From Gyromitra esculenta (lineage: Eukaryota; Ascomycota; Pezizomycetes; Pezizales; Discinaceae), in the NCBI GenBank assembly GCA_038503075.1, contig JBCAML010000014.1:1116001-1180000 (forward strand): DNA of 64,000 bases, given 5' to 3'. The translations under genes were made by a program, and so were the position numbers. The notes beneath the pieces are model-generated. The model had not been told where the DNA came from. It ran no database searches and saw only the letters and a list, made by a program, of their open reading frames with translations. Below are positions 22,843 to 34,352 of this stretch, one piece after another; the first letter of the stretch is position 1; the number at the start of each line of letters is the position of its first letter.

Positions 22843-24380
22843 TTATACATCCTCAAAGTCCGCTTCCTCATCAGAATCATCCTCCTCTTCTTCCGGTTCT
22901 GTGATCTTGACCTTTTTCGTAGCCGGCGCCGTCGACGAATCATCGTCTGAACCATCTGCACTTTTCGTGCCACCGTTCATGCCACCGTTTCCTACAGTAG
23001 CGGAACTGACTGCCACCGCAGGAGCAACAGCAGGAGTGACGGCGCCACTATTAACGACGTCTTCGAAATTATCATCGTCTTCCTCATCCTCGTCATCGTC
23101 ATCATCTTCAGCTTCTTCCTCTTCCTCTTTCGCTTTCTGTGCAGCGAGGGCAGCATAGTATTCCGCAATAGCTATTTATCAGTTTAGCAAGCTTGTTCAA
23201 GAAACACCAGAGTATCGTAGAGGTGAAAGTACCATCGGCCTGAACCCCATTGATACCCTCCGCAGCTGCAGCCTTCTTTTCCTCCTCTTCCTTTGTCCTG
23301 GCGGCAATCCCAATTCCGTCTAATGCTCTTGCTTTCTTCTCTGCAGCTTCCTTCGCACCAGCTGTCGTGATCGCCGTCGGGTCGACTGTAGACTGTGTAT
23401 GCCATACTGGCAAGGCGTTCTTTTCCGCCTGTGATTGCTTCTCGGCTTGTTCCGCGGCGAGCTCGGTGGCGGTCTTATCGGATGTGGATGTAATCGAGAT
23501 CTCGAGTGATGTGGCGTTGGAGCGGGATGGGTTTTTTGTGCTGGTGGTGGTAGTAATAGGCATCGAGGAGAGCTGGTTCTTGTCCCGCGGGATAGGAACA
23601 CTATTGGCATGGGCAGTCTCGAAGTCGTTTCTGTATCTCACTATCAGCTTCCTACTCACCCCACTGTAGCCAGAACACATACGTAGGAACCACCACATCA
23701 TCGATAAGCTTCAGCAATTCCACAATCCTCTTCATCTGCTCCATCAATCTCCCCAGTCTCTCTTGACTCGTCTTCACCTCAGCACTATCATCGTCGTCCA
23801 CCAGCTTCGTCGGACACCGATCACACAAGAATAGCCCATCCTCCGGATCCTGATCCAACGACACCGCATCCAGCACCGCGAAGCGTTTCTGGCAGTACGG
23901 ACATACGTAGCCTTTCGTATCCGCATCCTTATTCATCTTCTTCTCAACCTCCTTCACAACGCCATACATGCGATACTTGACCGCATCGATCGTGCCACGG
24001 AAGTCCACGAAATAATAAGTCTTATTAACCGGACGCTGCTGACCCTCCTTATATTCCTGCCGTGTATGTCTATCCTCCCCCTAATAAGCATCAAGTCTAC
24101 CATCGCAGAGGGATAAACCCACACATTGAGCATACGGTCCTCCTTTAGCTTTCCACAAAGCTTATGAAGATCCTTCGTCTGCAGTCCGAGCAGTCTACCG
24201 AGATCATCGTCACGGAGCCTATAGTGGACTCGTTAGCCCCCGCTAAGAACAAAGGAAGGTTGCCTGCGGGGAGGCGCTTTCATACGCGTTATGGATCATG
24301 AGCGCATCAACGACCAGGATGTGTTTTGTGTCGTAGAAGGCGCGTGCGACACACTTGACAAGTGATTTTGCGATCTCCAT
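22843..24380 (-). CDS. TFA1: Transcription factor TFIIE subunit alpha
   Basis: General RNA polymerase II initiation factor that recruits and regulates TFIIH. Exons 24380-24286, 24218-24123, 24069-23683, 23630-23233 and 23171-22843 give 434 aa. Seen: the N-terminal winged-helix region (IAKSLVKCVARAFYDTKHIL, LRDDDLGRLLGLQTKDLHKL), KTYYFVDFRGTIDAVKYRM, a C4 zinc ribbon (YVCPYCQKRF ... GLFLCDRCPT) at residues ~125-155, an Ala/Glu-rich helical region and an acidic tail (EEEEAEDDDDDEDEEDDDNF). Upstream of the start (24470-24515) is a repetitive CCCTTTT polypyrimidine tract. The first exon lies in the right frame, with the start ATG at 24380-24378. Confidence 0.9.
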
Positions 24381-25959
24381 GATTGCGTGGGTTGACTGAT
24401 CGGAGGTGGCGATTAAGCGGGTGTAGGAGAAAGAAAGGTGTCGTTAACGAGAGTAGGCCCTCCTGAAAGAAAAGGGGCTCCTTTTTCCCTTTTCCCTTTT
24501 CCCTTTCTCTTTCTTGTGGGATCTTCAGGAGATGGCGGGTGCACGCTGAGGGTTGTTGACTCAGATTACATGTAGGTATATAGGAGCTTCTTGGCTGAGA
24601 GAGAGAGGCTCTGTTGTCACGGGTGTCCGCGTTGCTGGGCCGGAAAAAGGAATGACGGTGCGATCCTGGTCAGCATGCGCGTGCGTGCGAGTGGAGGCTG
24701 AGCGTCAAGGGGCGACGTTCTGTGATCGTTCTATTGATCGTTCTACAACTGAGTAATCTAGGTACCGCAATCTGAATGCTTGTCCAAATACTCGGGTGCC
24801 TGGAGAATTCGTACACCACTGGCCCAACTCCACCGTGAAGTGGCAGACTGAGTGGCAGACACATAGCTGCTACATGGATTCACACGTAGATACATGTAGA
24901 TATCAGTCAACCTGTGCTGCCGATATCGTGCGCATGCATCTACATACATACTCGTATTCTCATGACGTTTTTAAAATGGGCCAGGTCCACATACCATACA
25001 AACTGCCCTGAACCTACTTATTTTATATGGGATGCAGAGGTAGCCCGTTTTAAAAACGTCATGAGAATACGAGTACATACATACATACGTGTATTCATGC
25101 ATAACCCAGATGTCTAATTATACATGTAGTGCCACGGCTCCCAGACCGGGACCGAATGACTTCTTGTGAAGCTCACCGATCACACAGACTTTAATTTGCG
25201 TACATCCCCCCCCGACCCGCTCACGGCCTGCGTATAACGAAGTACATGCAGTCAGATAAAGTACATACATACAACATACAACCGCTAGAACACGATATTC
25301 AAGCCTTTCCGTTTTATTCTTTAAACTTAGTCATCACCCAGCACTCAGAAACGTACACGCCTGATTATTTTCTAACAGAATGAAATGGCCACAAGAGTCC
25401 ATGTTGACGTGACAAAACACACCATCTTTGATCTCACGCACAAAAAAATAAAGAAATCAGAAATCGGAAACCGGAAAACTAACATGAAACATACGACAAT
25501 AAAAATAGTAATACTTGATGAATCCAGAACAGCAGCACGAAAACTCCAACAACGAATCAAGGTTCTTTTTTGGTGAAAAAGAGGGGGGGGAAGAGGGAGA
25601 AAAAAAGTAACCTGTAACTAAAAGGGCTTTTTGCAAATAAAACTACAAGGGTGACCTAAGAAAAATGGAGAGGTTGATAAAGAGGAGAGAAAAAAAAAAA
25701 GCAAAACGAAAAGCAAGACTAAAACGTAAACCTCCCGGCCCCAAGTAAACCCTCATATTTTTCAATTGAGATCATTCCATTGCGAGAACATACGGAAAAT
25801 TTGTCAAGGAAAAAGTAGGCGGAAACGTGTGCTCCCCTAATACAAACAATAAATTTCCCAAAGATGAGCATAAAAATCAGACCTTGGCTTTTAGAATTAA
25901 ACGCTTCTTGCCCTTTGCCCTAATGCGTTGCGGCCTACCATGCCAACTTCATTTGGCGC
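24381..25959. other. Intergenic TFA1 promoter / RRM gene 3' region
   Basis: About 1.6 kb. It contains the TFA1 polypyrimidine tract, an inverted-repeat element at 24950-25074 and two TACATGTA palindromes. Short frames only. Confidence 0.5.
24950..25074. repeat. 125-bp inverted-repeat element
   Basis: Arms of 32 bp (24950-24981 and 25043-25074) are reverse complements with a single mismatch; the arm begins ACTCGTATTCTCATGACG. The 61-nt spacer has no coding content. Both ends sit beside CATACATA tracts, which may be duplicated target DNA or chance. Confidence 0.75.
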
Positions 25960-27408
25960 TTACTCATTCGGACGAGGTCTCTTCGTGCGGTGTGGATTGT
26001 GAGAATCCCATTGTCCCTGGTTCCCTCCTTGTGGTCCACCTGGGAAGAAGGCTGGGTTGAAGTGAGGTGCCGGAAATCCTCCTGGCCCTGCTGCGTTTGG
26101 GTAGGGCGTAAGTGAACGCGCACCCGGTTGGAATCCTTGACTGTTATACATACCCATGCCCATGGGGTTGAAGCCGCCCATTCCCATCGGATTGAACCCG
26201 GCACCCATATCACCACCGCCCATCTGACCGCCCATCTGGCCACCCATACCTCCCATATTACCTCCCATTCCCATTCCACCTCCCATATTGCCAGCCATAC
26301 CTGGCATCCCTCCGGCCATCATACCGTTAGGCCCCATCCCCCCTCTTCCACCCCTCATCCCACCAGCACCTCTCATTTGATTCATATTACCACGTGGCGG
26401 AAAGTTGCCTCCTTGGAAGTTGCCTCCTCCAAATTGCTGCATTGGCATACCCTGTGCCCCAAAACCTGTCATTGGAGCCTGGAATCCCTGTTGCGGTGAA
26501 CCTTGTGGGGCGCCAACGGGACCACCAAAACCGCCACGATTACCCATGAACCCACCTCCCATGTTTCCCCGAACACCTCCGAACCCTCCACGATTACCTC
26601 TAAAGTTTTCACCTCCGCCTCCACCTGTGTTCATACCTCCCCCGGTCATGTTGATAGGGGGCATATTTGGGGGAACGGAATGCCCGGAGCGGTCCCCACC
26701 ACCACCGCCACCACCAGCACCTCTACCGCCTTGAAATCCATCACGGGGCCTGTCACGTTGAGGAGCATCTTTAGGAAGGGTACGGAAAGGATTAACGGCA
26801 GGGTTGGTGTATGACACAGTGTGGCGTTTGCCCATATATGCGGGTTGATTCCCACCGGCTTCAATCTTAGCTTTCACGGCGGCTGCTGCTTGGGGTGAAG
26901 TAAACTCAACAAAGGCAACCCTAGAAGAAGAAAAAGTTAACCTGCTGATCCTGTTGGTAACTTGACGGCGAGAGTGAAAAAATTACCCCTTAGACTTCCC
27001 ATTTACTTTGTGTTCGTTAAAAGTAATATCCTTAAGCTCATCTTCACAACCACACTGATTAACCCAACCGCGAACATCATCGTCAGTAGTCCACCAATGC
27101 AAATCGGCGATATACAGAGCACTTGTTGCAGACGGATCATAGGGTCTGTCGTCAGGGAGCTTCCTTTTTTGCTTCTGCTGGATGGTTTCTTCTTCTTTTA
27201 CAGTGTTTGAATGGCCAGAATTATCACCGTCACCAGCGGCGGAGCCCATGTTCGTATCCTCACCAGCAGGCTCTGTTTTGACCTCTGTAGAATCGCCTTG
27301 GTTACCAGCATCATCAAGTAGCAGCTCATCATCTTCTTTCTTGAAAGAAGGCTGGGGCTCGTCAGGATTAAGATCGCCGTAGATATCGATGTCGAAGTCG
27401 TCAGCCAT
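25960..27408 (-). CDS. RRM protein related to cleavage factor I 68 kDa subunit (CPSF6-like)
   Basis: Exons 27408-26987 and 26920-25960 (66-nt intron, phase 2) give 460 aa. An acidic N-terminus (MADDFDIDIYGDLNPDEPQ) precedes a single RRM at residues ~95-170 (SALYIADLHWWTTDDDVRGW, then GKSKGVAFVEFTSPQAAAA). The WWTTD motif in the first strand/helix is the signature of the CFIm68/CPSF6-7 family of 3'-end processing factors. The C-terminal ~280 residues are a Gly/Met/Asn/Pro-rich low-complexity region with MGG repeats, ending in basic HNPHRTKRPRPNE. The intron splits the RRM at RNP1. Function by family: pre-mRNA cleavage site choice; the specific role in fungi is inferred. Confidence 0.82.
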
Positions 27409-29228
27409 TTTGAGGTTGTGAGGAGTGATTCACTAAAATTGGGCGACTTTTGTGGACTGTTTCTATCTTTAGGTGATTTGCTTTCCTTCCCAAACTTTTT
27501 TTTCTTGCTCTGTTAGGGAACAAGTTACAGGAGGGTCTGTACAATCCATCTCGTAAATCAGCTTCCAAGAAAACAGAACGAGGACAAAACAAACGGGTTC
27601 CAACACAGGACAGGAAAGAGAGAAAACGCGTAATGATAATGACAGAAACTAGCAAGCGAGAAAATAACAGGGGAAGAAAAAAAAAGGAGTGCGAGAGAGC
27701 CAGAAAAAGTAAAATCTCGCCGTTAAAAACCACGTCCAGCAAGGATTCACGTAACCCAAGCCTATACAGAACAAAAAGGGTGGTGATACGTACACTGCCG
27801 GAAGTGTGAATACTAGCTCTCTTCTCTCTTGTAGCACAGGATATTCTTCTTGCTCTGCTCGCTCGCTCGTTACACCAAGAAATGAGGTAATAATTCCTCC
27901 TGACCTTTATATCCCCAGTAAAAATGATTGTTTTTCCCTCACAGGCGAGGATACAGAACGTCAGTGTGCCCCACCAGCGACAACAAGACAATAAAAAAAC
28001 AGAATGTCCTCTCAGTTCCAACAACAGAAGAGAAACAGTTTGTAGCACGCAACCAGATCACGATGTTGGATGGCTCAGGTCGTTAACGTCACGGAAACTA
28101 GTGAAAGCTGGATACTAGGCAGAAGTCGCGTGGTCGTCGTCGGATCTGTCGATCAGAGATGATCGAAGGAAGGAGTGGACGAAGGGAGGATGTGGATGGA
28201 GAGCGATGAGAAGAAGGAGCGGATGGAGCAGATAGAAAGGAGGTTGAGGTTGGAGTACGCGAGCAGAGAGGCGCACGCAGCTAGAGGGAAGAGACGGGAG
28301 AAGGGAGGGTGACGAAGATTCGGGTTTGGCTGGCTGGCAAGGCTGGGTAAAGCTACACACCCTAAACCCTTCTTAGTGCATTTTGCCCGCCACTCAGCTC
28401 CAGAGACTGTGTCACCACACAGACAGTTGCCTCAGTCTCACAAGAAGTGCCGAAATACCTTTCGGAAAAGTTTGAGCTACCTATGTATCTGCTATGATAT
28501 TTACCAAAGACTATCAAAGCTTAGTCAGATTTCGAGCAAATTCTCGGAAAGAGGCCGTTATTGAATGGATGCAGACAGCACTTCGGTATTGCTATAAAGA
28601 ACGAGGAAAATGGTAGATTGGCTGGCTGGGCGAAGATAAGCCATCTAGAATTACGGTAGGGCTTGGGTTACCAAAGTAGTATATTATTAGGGTGGTCTAG
28701 AAAAGCAGTTCGTACAAGGGTTTTGAGTAAGAAAAATGGGGGGGGGTTTGTGAGATCAGGTATCGAATTGACTTGATTTGTACGTTGCCTTTTCATATAT
28801 TTTTATCAAGCTAGATAACTAGCAAAAATGCATTTGCTGATTGGTCATAGATCAATATATCTTGGACACTAAGTTCTACCAATACATGTGGCTTCCAATG
28901 GGTGATTATGTAGGCAAGGAAAGTAAGATCAAAAAGTATGAAGGGTGAGTTCGGACTTGGATCTGATTGAATGGAATAGTAAGGAAATTTAGATGTACGA
29001 TTGATGAGCTTATTTACTCGATACCACTTCGATATCTCATAACCACCTTGATTCCAAAGGTATTGCTATTCTAATACTGGTAATCTCTTTAAATTACCAT
29101 TCTGTGAGCCGTTTATGAGTTGGAGACACAGGTTTACTCATCCTGCTTGTGGTAATTGACTTTAGGGTTCCAGCTAGATCGCGAAGGAGTTAGCAATAAA
29201 GGAGCTTATATGATTCGTGCTGAGAATC
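27409..29228. other. Intergenic RRM gene upstream region
   Basis: About 1.8 kb. The region next to the RRM gene (27420-28370) is pyrimidine/purine-biased and may include a 5' leader. A 216-codon frame at 27401-28048 (minus) has no family features, overlaps the RRM start and is treated as chance. 28380-29228 is AT-rich, and nothing is seen in it. Confidence 0.4.
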
Positions 29229-29813
29229 TTACAATAGCGTCTGTGATTGGGAGAGAAGAGAAAAGAAAGTTAGCATCTATGATTGGGAAAAAAGGTCTGG
29301 ATAAAGGAAGCAGACCTTGTCTCCATCTCCCCAGAAGTAATTTTTGGTGCGAATGTTCTGATACGGATATTCGGTGCGGTCCTCAAGGGGAGGTTCGTGC
29401 TCCCAGTGCTCCCAATGTTCACTCCAGAGGTTGTAGGCATTGATTGCTGTGACAATCAAGGCTGGGGGAACAACACTGTATTAGTTTTAATATAATTTCG
29501 TTAGAATTGTTTACTATATTTCTTAGGTTGTTGATGTATGGAGGTTCGGGTAAAACAGACTAGAGGGAAATCTTGCGCCAAAGCTCTGTGACGTTTATCA
29601 GCAATATATTCAACATATTGGGTCATTAAGGTGTAACGGACCGCTTGATTCAGCAGCGTGCTGCTTGACGGCTTCTCGCTCCTTAATAAAGGTGCTTTCG
29701 GTGGTCTTCGAGGTTTCGCTTGCGAATCTTCGGGATTGGAGGGCAAGGCGCGATTGTTGTGGTTTTGCAAAAAGACGAGCGGTCGCACGAGCGAGAGTGC
29801 GAGAGGAGAGCAT
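29229..29813 (-). CDS. COX13: Cytochrome c oxidase subunit VIa
   Basis: Small inner-membrane subunit of complex IV. Exons 29813-29642, 29585-29561, 29475-29316 and 29240-29229 give 122 aa. Seen: a basic presequence (MLSSRTLARATARLFAKPQQ), ELWRKISLYVV with one membrane segment, then NAYNLWSEHWEHWEHEPPLE and RTEYPYQNIRTKNYFWGDGDK, the COX6A/Cox13 signature. Exon 2 has only 25 nt. After GDGDK the chosen last exon gives TLL-stop, so the usual short end after KTLFW appears trimmed. All three donors are atypical (GTCCGT, GTCTGT, GTCTGC). Position next to APN2, divergent, is the standard MAT-flank arrangement in Pezizomycotina. Confidence 0.88.
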
Positions 29814-30224
29814 TTCGATTGTTTGTGAATTTATAAATGGAAACCGTTGAGGGGAATAAAGACCGAGAATGGCGTGGGGTACGATGGGGTGAGGTTTTCG
29901 AGATTAGGAATCGGACCGATTACATAATTGCTATTTTGTGGGTTAGCGATGACGGCATCAGCGATGAGCTGGAATTGAATTTTAACCCAAGGATATACTA
30001 TAGAGGGCAATTTAAAGACTACTAAATGAAAATCAAACTCTCAATCTCAAGTGCAAAAAGCGACTAAGTGTTATATATTTTCTATGTCATGAGAATTAAG
30101 ACGCGTGATATCACCATCAAACGTCGCGTCTTCCCACGATTATACCGACAAAACAACACAGATACCAGTTGACCTTTCCAAACCTAAAATTTGCGGAAGC
30201 AACACAGTGAACAAACCCGGACTT
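29814..30224. promoter_or_regulatory. Divergent promoter region COX13/APN2
   Basis: 411 bp between two diverging start codons. AT-rich. No specific site is recognised. Confidence 0.45.
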
Positions 30225-32801
30225 ATGTCTTTGAGAATAACAACATGGAATGGCGAGTTGTCAGATTTTTTATTTTTTATTTTTTATTTTTTATCTGGCT
30301 AACCCCCTTTAATTTTCTAGTGAATGGCATCAGGTAGGCAGCCCAAATAGAAATATCCGTACAGATAGAGCTGATCCATAGGACAAAGGAACCCGTTTGC
30401 ATATCACCCATGGTGCAACCAGAGAACATTTCAGGTATTCAGTTGAAGGTCCAGTCTTGAAACATCAAGTCATTAATGTTCACTACATGTACTGCTCCAG
30501 GCCATGTTCGATATTCTTGAGGCCGATATTGTCTGTATTCAGGAGCTTAAGATACAGAAAAAAGATCTTAAAGACGATATGGTTTTGGTCCCAGGATGGG
30601 ACTGCTTCTTCACATTTCCTAAGCACAAGAAAGGTAGAGACTCCGGATTCCGTTCCAAGGAGATAGAGCTAAGGTTAACCCTAAAACTACAGGATACAGT
30701 GGAATAGCAATATATACCCGCCAGTCCAAATGCAATCCTATCAAGGCTGAGGAAGGCCTCACCGGGATCCTTGAACCTCCAAACTCTACTGCGAAAAGCT
30801 ATATGGCTTTGCCAGCATCCGAGACAATCGGTGGTTATCCGGATCTCTTGCGGGAGGAAGCGATTCTCCTTGACAGTGAAGGTCGATGCCTCGTTTTAGA
30901 TTTCGGTGCATTTGTTCTCATTGGTTTATACTGTCCTGCACAAACGGACCCCGCTAGGGATGCGTTCCGAATCTCTTTCGCTGCGGCATTGAATCAACGA
31001 ATCCGAAAACTGATTGAAGTCAAGAAAAGGAGAGTAGTAGTAGTGGGTGATCTAAATATCGCGAGAGATGAGATCGATAGCGCGAAAGCAAAGGAGATAA
31101 TGGCAGATTGCAACCTAAGGGATTATAAAGATACACCTAATCGACAGATGCTCCATAGATTATTGGAGCCCCACGAATCAGGTATCATGGTTGATCTATG
31201 TCGAGAATTTTTTCCGAATAGACGTGGGATGTATACATGTAAGCAGAAATTTCGTGCACTTTAGTACCCCAAATTTCGAAAATTAATATTTATGTTGACT
31301 GGTACGCATAGGTTGGGAAGTATCAAAAAACGCAAGGTCTGTCCCATACCCAGAATTTATCGATAAGAATTTGTCTTGTTTTCCTAGTCGTGATCATGAG
31401 TCATCGTCAAAATACATCTTTTTGGCTGTTTAAATTCGTATCCTAATTCAAATGCTAACATGATGACTCCCTCATAGACCAGGAAACCATGGTAAATTTC
31501 TAGTTTATCAGCTTTATAAACACTTACTAAAGAATACCGTAGGGCAGCGGATTGATTATATACTATGCTCGTTAGACATGAAAAAGTGGTTTCGAGAAGC
31601 AAATATCCAGGAGGGCCTGATGGTATTGTTTTATCCACGCCTAAATGTTTCAATAAGCCTAATTTTTCCTTAGGGCTCCGACCACTGCCCGGTATATGGA
31701 GTTATAGGTGAAACAGTGATGGTAGAAGGTGATAAGAAGCATATTCTCGACGTTGTTAACCCACCCGGATTGTTTATCAACGGAAAACGCCAGTCATCTC
31801 AAATCTCGCCTCAGCTGAAACTTTCAGCTAAGATAAGTGGCGAGTATGCTGGGAGACAAAGCATACGAGATATGTTTCTAAAGGTCTCGGCCCAATCAGT
31901 ATCCACGCCTGGAGGACAGAAAAAATCGTTCTATATACGTCCCGCCTTGGAAAATGAAACTCAAAACCCTTGTCCGTCTGCCGAAATGCAGCCTATTACC
32001 ACTACATATAGTTTATCCGATGGTTTGACAAGTCCATTGACTACGGACACCGCACTTAGTGGTTCTGCTTCAGATGCAAAAGACTTATCAGCAACACCTC
32101 CAGCATCCCTTCAGTCGTGGGGGCCACCAGCGAAAAAACAAAAAACATCCAATTTTTTGGCAAAAACCCCATCGGATACCCAACGTAAGACATCGTCACG
32201 TGGTCAGAAAAATTTGATAGGATTCCTTCGAAAACCATCACCCCTGTCTGAGAAGTTGCCTTCACCGTCCTCCGGGCGTTCGCAGAGCCAGCAAGGCCGT
32301 AGTGTGCTGCCTGCGGATAGCAATGATCTATGTCAACAGGGCATCTACTCTTCATCTTCAGGTACGCTCGATGAAGCTTCACCTGCAAACGATGAAGTAT
32401 TACTAGAAACTTGTAGTGTTGTGGCGCACCAATCATATAGGGAAGGATCCTTTCCTTCTGGGGATCCTATAGTTACCAAAGAGAAATGGTCGCAATTATT
32501 CACAAAACCCGCAGCACCAAGATGCGAAGCACACGACGAGCCTTGTGTGCAACGCGTCACAAGAAAGCGGGGAGCAAATTTCGGCAGAGCGTTTTGGGCA
32601 TGCCCCAGGTTAGTACTTCTCCAAGTGTTGCCACTAGGTCCCTGCCCTCGCTTTCCGATACGTTAACCTGCCCTGGTGTTGTTTCATAGACCAATAGGCC
32701 CAGGAGGGTCCAGGGCTACGAATGGCCAAGCAGGAGAGTGGGCATGCAATTATTTTATATGGAGTAGCGATTGGAATGGGTTGCGTGGGGGTTCATCGTA
32801 A
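30225..32801 (+). CDS. APN2: AP endonuclease 2 (class II apurinic/apyrimidinic endonuclease)
   Basis: Base-excision repair nuclease of the exonuclease III family. Ten exons give 643 aa: 30225-30252, 30321-30333, 30389-30434, 30501-30633, 30693-31238, 31312-31336, 31478-31491, 31543-31622, 31674-32608, 32690-32801. Seen: RITTWNVNGIRNPF, MFDILEADIVCIQELKIQ, the YSGIAIYTR block, VVVVGDLNIARDEID, RIDYILCSLDM, and GSDHCPVYG with the catalytic Asp/His. A PCNA-binding-like QKNLIGFL lies in the disordered region (near residue 470). The C-terminal GRF zinc finger reads CEAHDEPCVQRVTRKRGANF, then GRAFWACPRPIGPGG and NYFIWSSDWNG. Intron 1 starts GCGAGT (GC-AG) and holds TTTTTTA heptamer repeats. APN2 marks one flank of the MAT locus. 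Confidence 0.93.
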
Positions 32802-33046
32802 GCGTGTTGGGCATACTTTTCGATTCGTATTGGTGTGAGAGACGCTGCATGTATCTAGGAATGTTTCTGAAGAGGTATAAAAAAAAGAACAAAATAAAAC
32901 ATACGTATAAAATGATATTTTATTAAGTGGAGAATAGTCTTAGGTGCTAGAAAATATTTAATGAATACACGTATACTAAGTGCTTAGCTCACCTCAAAAC
33001 TGAGAGTAGGCTTTCTCTAGGAAGGACCCTATAGAAAGACCCTATA

Positions 33047-33534
33047 TATACGGCGGCTCATAGCTACCAAAGTCCGATCTGGACATTCGGGATTTCGAGA
33101 GTATATGTAGTAGCGAACCAGTACTAGTAACCCACATTAGATTACCATTCAGCCACCACCATTCGCCACCAGCAGAGCCAGGCAAGAGTTCCTAAATTAT
33201 TCATTTATTAGAGTAATATGAGATTACGAAATAGCTAAAAGAAAGAAAGAAAGAAAGAAAGAAATCCACCCCTTTAGGATTTAATAATGCAGGGAGGCTT
33301 GCTATTTAAGCCCTGCCAGCACCCTGTCCCTGAAACTTTAAGTTTTTTTTTTTATAATTACATGTATCTAATTATTAAGATCTAAATAGTACCAAGTAAT
33401 ATAAAGCTATTTTATTTTATTTTTGGCGATGATAATAAGAATTAATTATGGTGGTTAACTGGCAATTTGGTGTGTTGTTGGTTCAAAAGTTCATTTCGGA
33501 CTTTGCATGGCAGAGCGCTATGAGCCGCCGTATA
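33047..33534. mobile_element. Non-coding element with terminal inverted repeats
   Basis: A perfect 18-bp inverted repeat TATACGGCGGCTCATAGC at both ends (33047-33064 and 33517-33534), plus a second inner inverted pair CAAAGTCCG (33068-33076 and 33497-33505). Ends starting with TA suggest insertion at a TA target, as in Tc1/mariner-type MITEs. The interior contains (GAAA)6 and poly-T runs and no reading frame. Confidence 0.65.
33241..33264. repeat. (GAAA)6 microsatellite
   Basis: Six perfect GAAA units, inside the 33047-33534 element. Confidence 0.9.
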
Positions 33535-34352
33535 CTACACATGTACTTAGTAGCACTCCTTAGCGTTAGCACAAGCTTTTAGTTACAGAGTGGCAACACT
33601 CAAACCTATTACTAGATCAAGCTTGGTGGAGAGCTCTGAGAATTAAATTGTATCATAGAGCACAGTGGCCTCGGATTTATGTACATACGGGTGCCGTCGC
33701 GCAAAAACCTTCCTAAGGCTGCTGCAACTAGTTTTGAGAAAATTCATCTCAAAGATACCATTCGATTATATAAAAACGTGACTACATGTATTTAGCTAGT
33801 TTAAGCAGTTTTAGCATTCTCAAATCTCTAAATAATTGTTTTTAGAGAATTGATAGTATTTTATGTGGTCGGAAATAAAATTTAGAGAATAGGATATGTG
33901 TGAAAATTGCTAAGATGGATGAGATTTCTCTAAGAAACATCGATTTTTTTTTCGAGTTTGAGCAGCCACAAGCATCCAAAGGAGTCAAGAAATATTTTTC
34001 TAAAGTGCCAAAGTGTCACCTACCATATTTGTTATGCATTGGGTGAATTGGCTTCATTTGGCATAATCTTACCCTTAGGGAGATTTTCGCTCGACGACAC
34101 TCATATATGGTATATGTACGATGCTGAGGTGGCTGAAAGGATGTAGCTATCTACATGTATTTTTGCTCCTCACTTAGGGTACAATTAACCATATGCTAAA
34201 AGGACGAACTTTGGTAAAACTATTAAGATTTTACTTAAGCTTCTTACTTGTGCATGCTACTATTCTCACGTATAAGACGTAACCCAAGCTTAAGCCCATG
34301 TAAAAACAAATTTTCTCAACCTAATAAACACCTGCATCGTTGACAGAATCTC

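Larger units (their letters stand above)
32802..34352. other. Intergenic, left part of the MAT interval
   Basis: About 1.55 kb between APN2 and the first paralog. It contains a 488-bp element with terminal inverted repeats (33047-33534), a (GAAA)6 tract at 33241-33264 and several TACATGTA palindromes. No gene is seen. Confidence 0.5.

Noticed and set aside
26128..26814. Pro/His/Thr-rich plus-strand frames opposite the RRM gene
   Set aside because: Antisense of the Gly/Met-rich tail of the RRM protein.
27401..28048. 216-codon minus-strand frame upstream of the RRM gene
   Set aside because: Overlaps the RRM start codon, has no recognisable motif and is more likely leader or promoter DNA.
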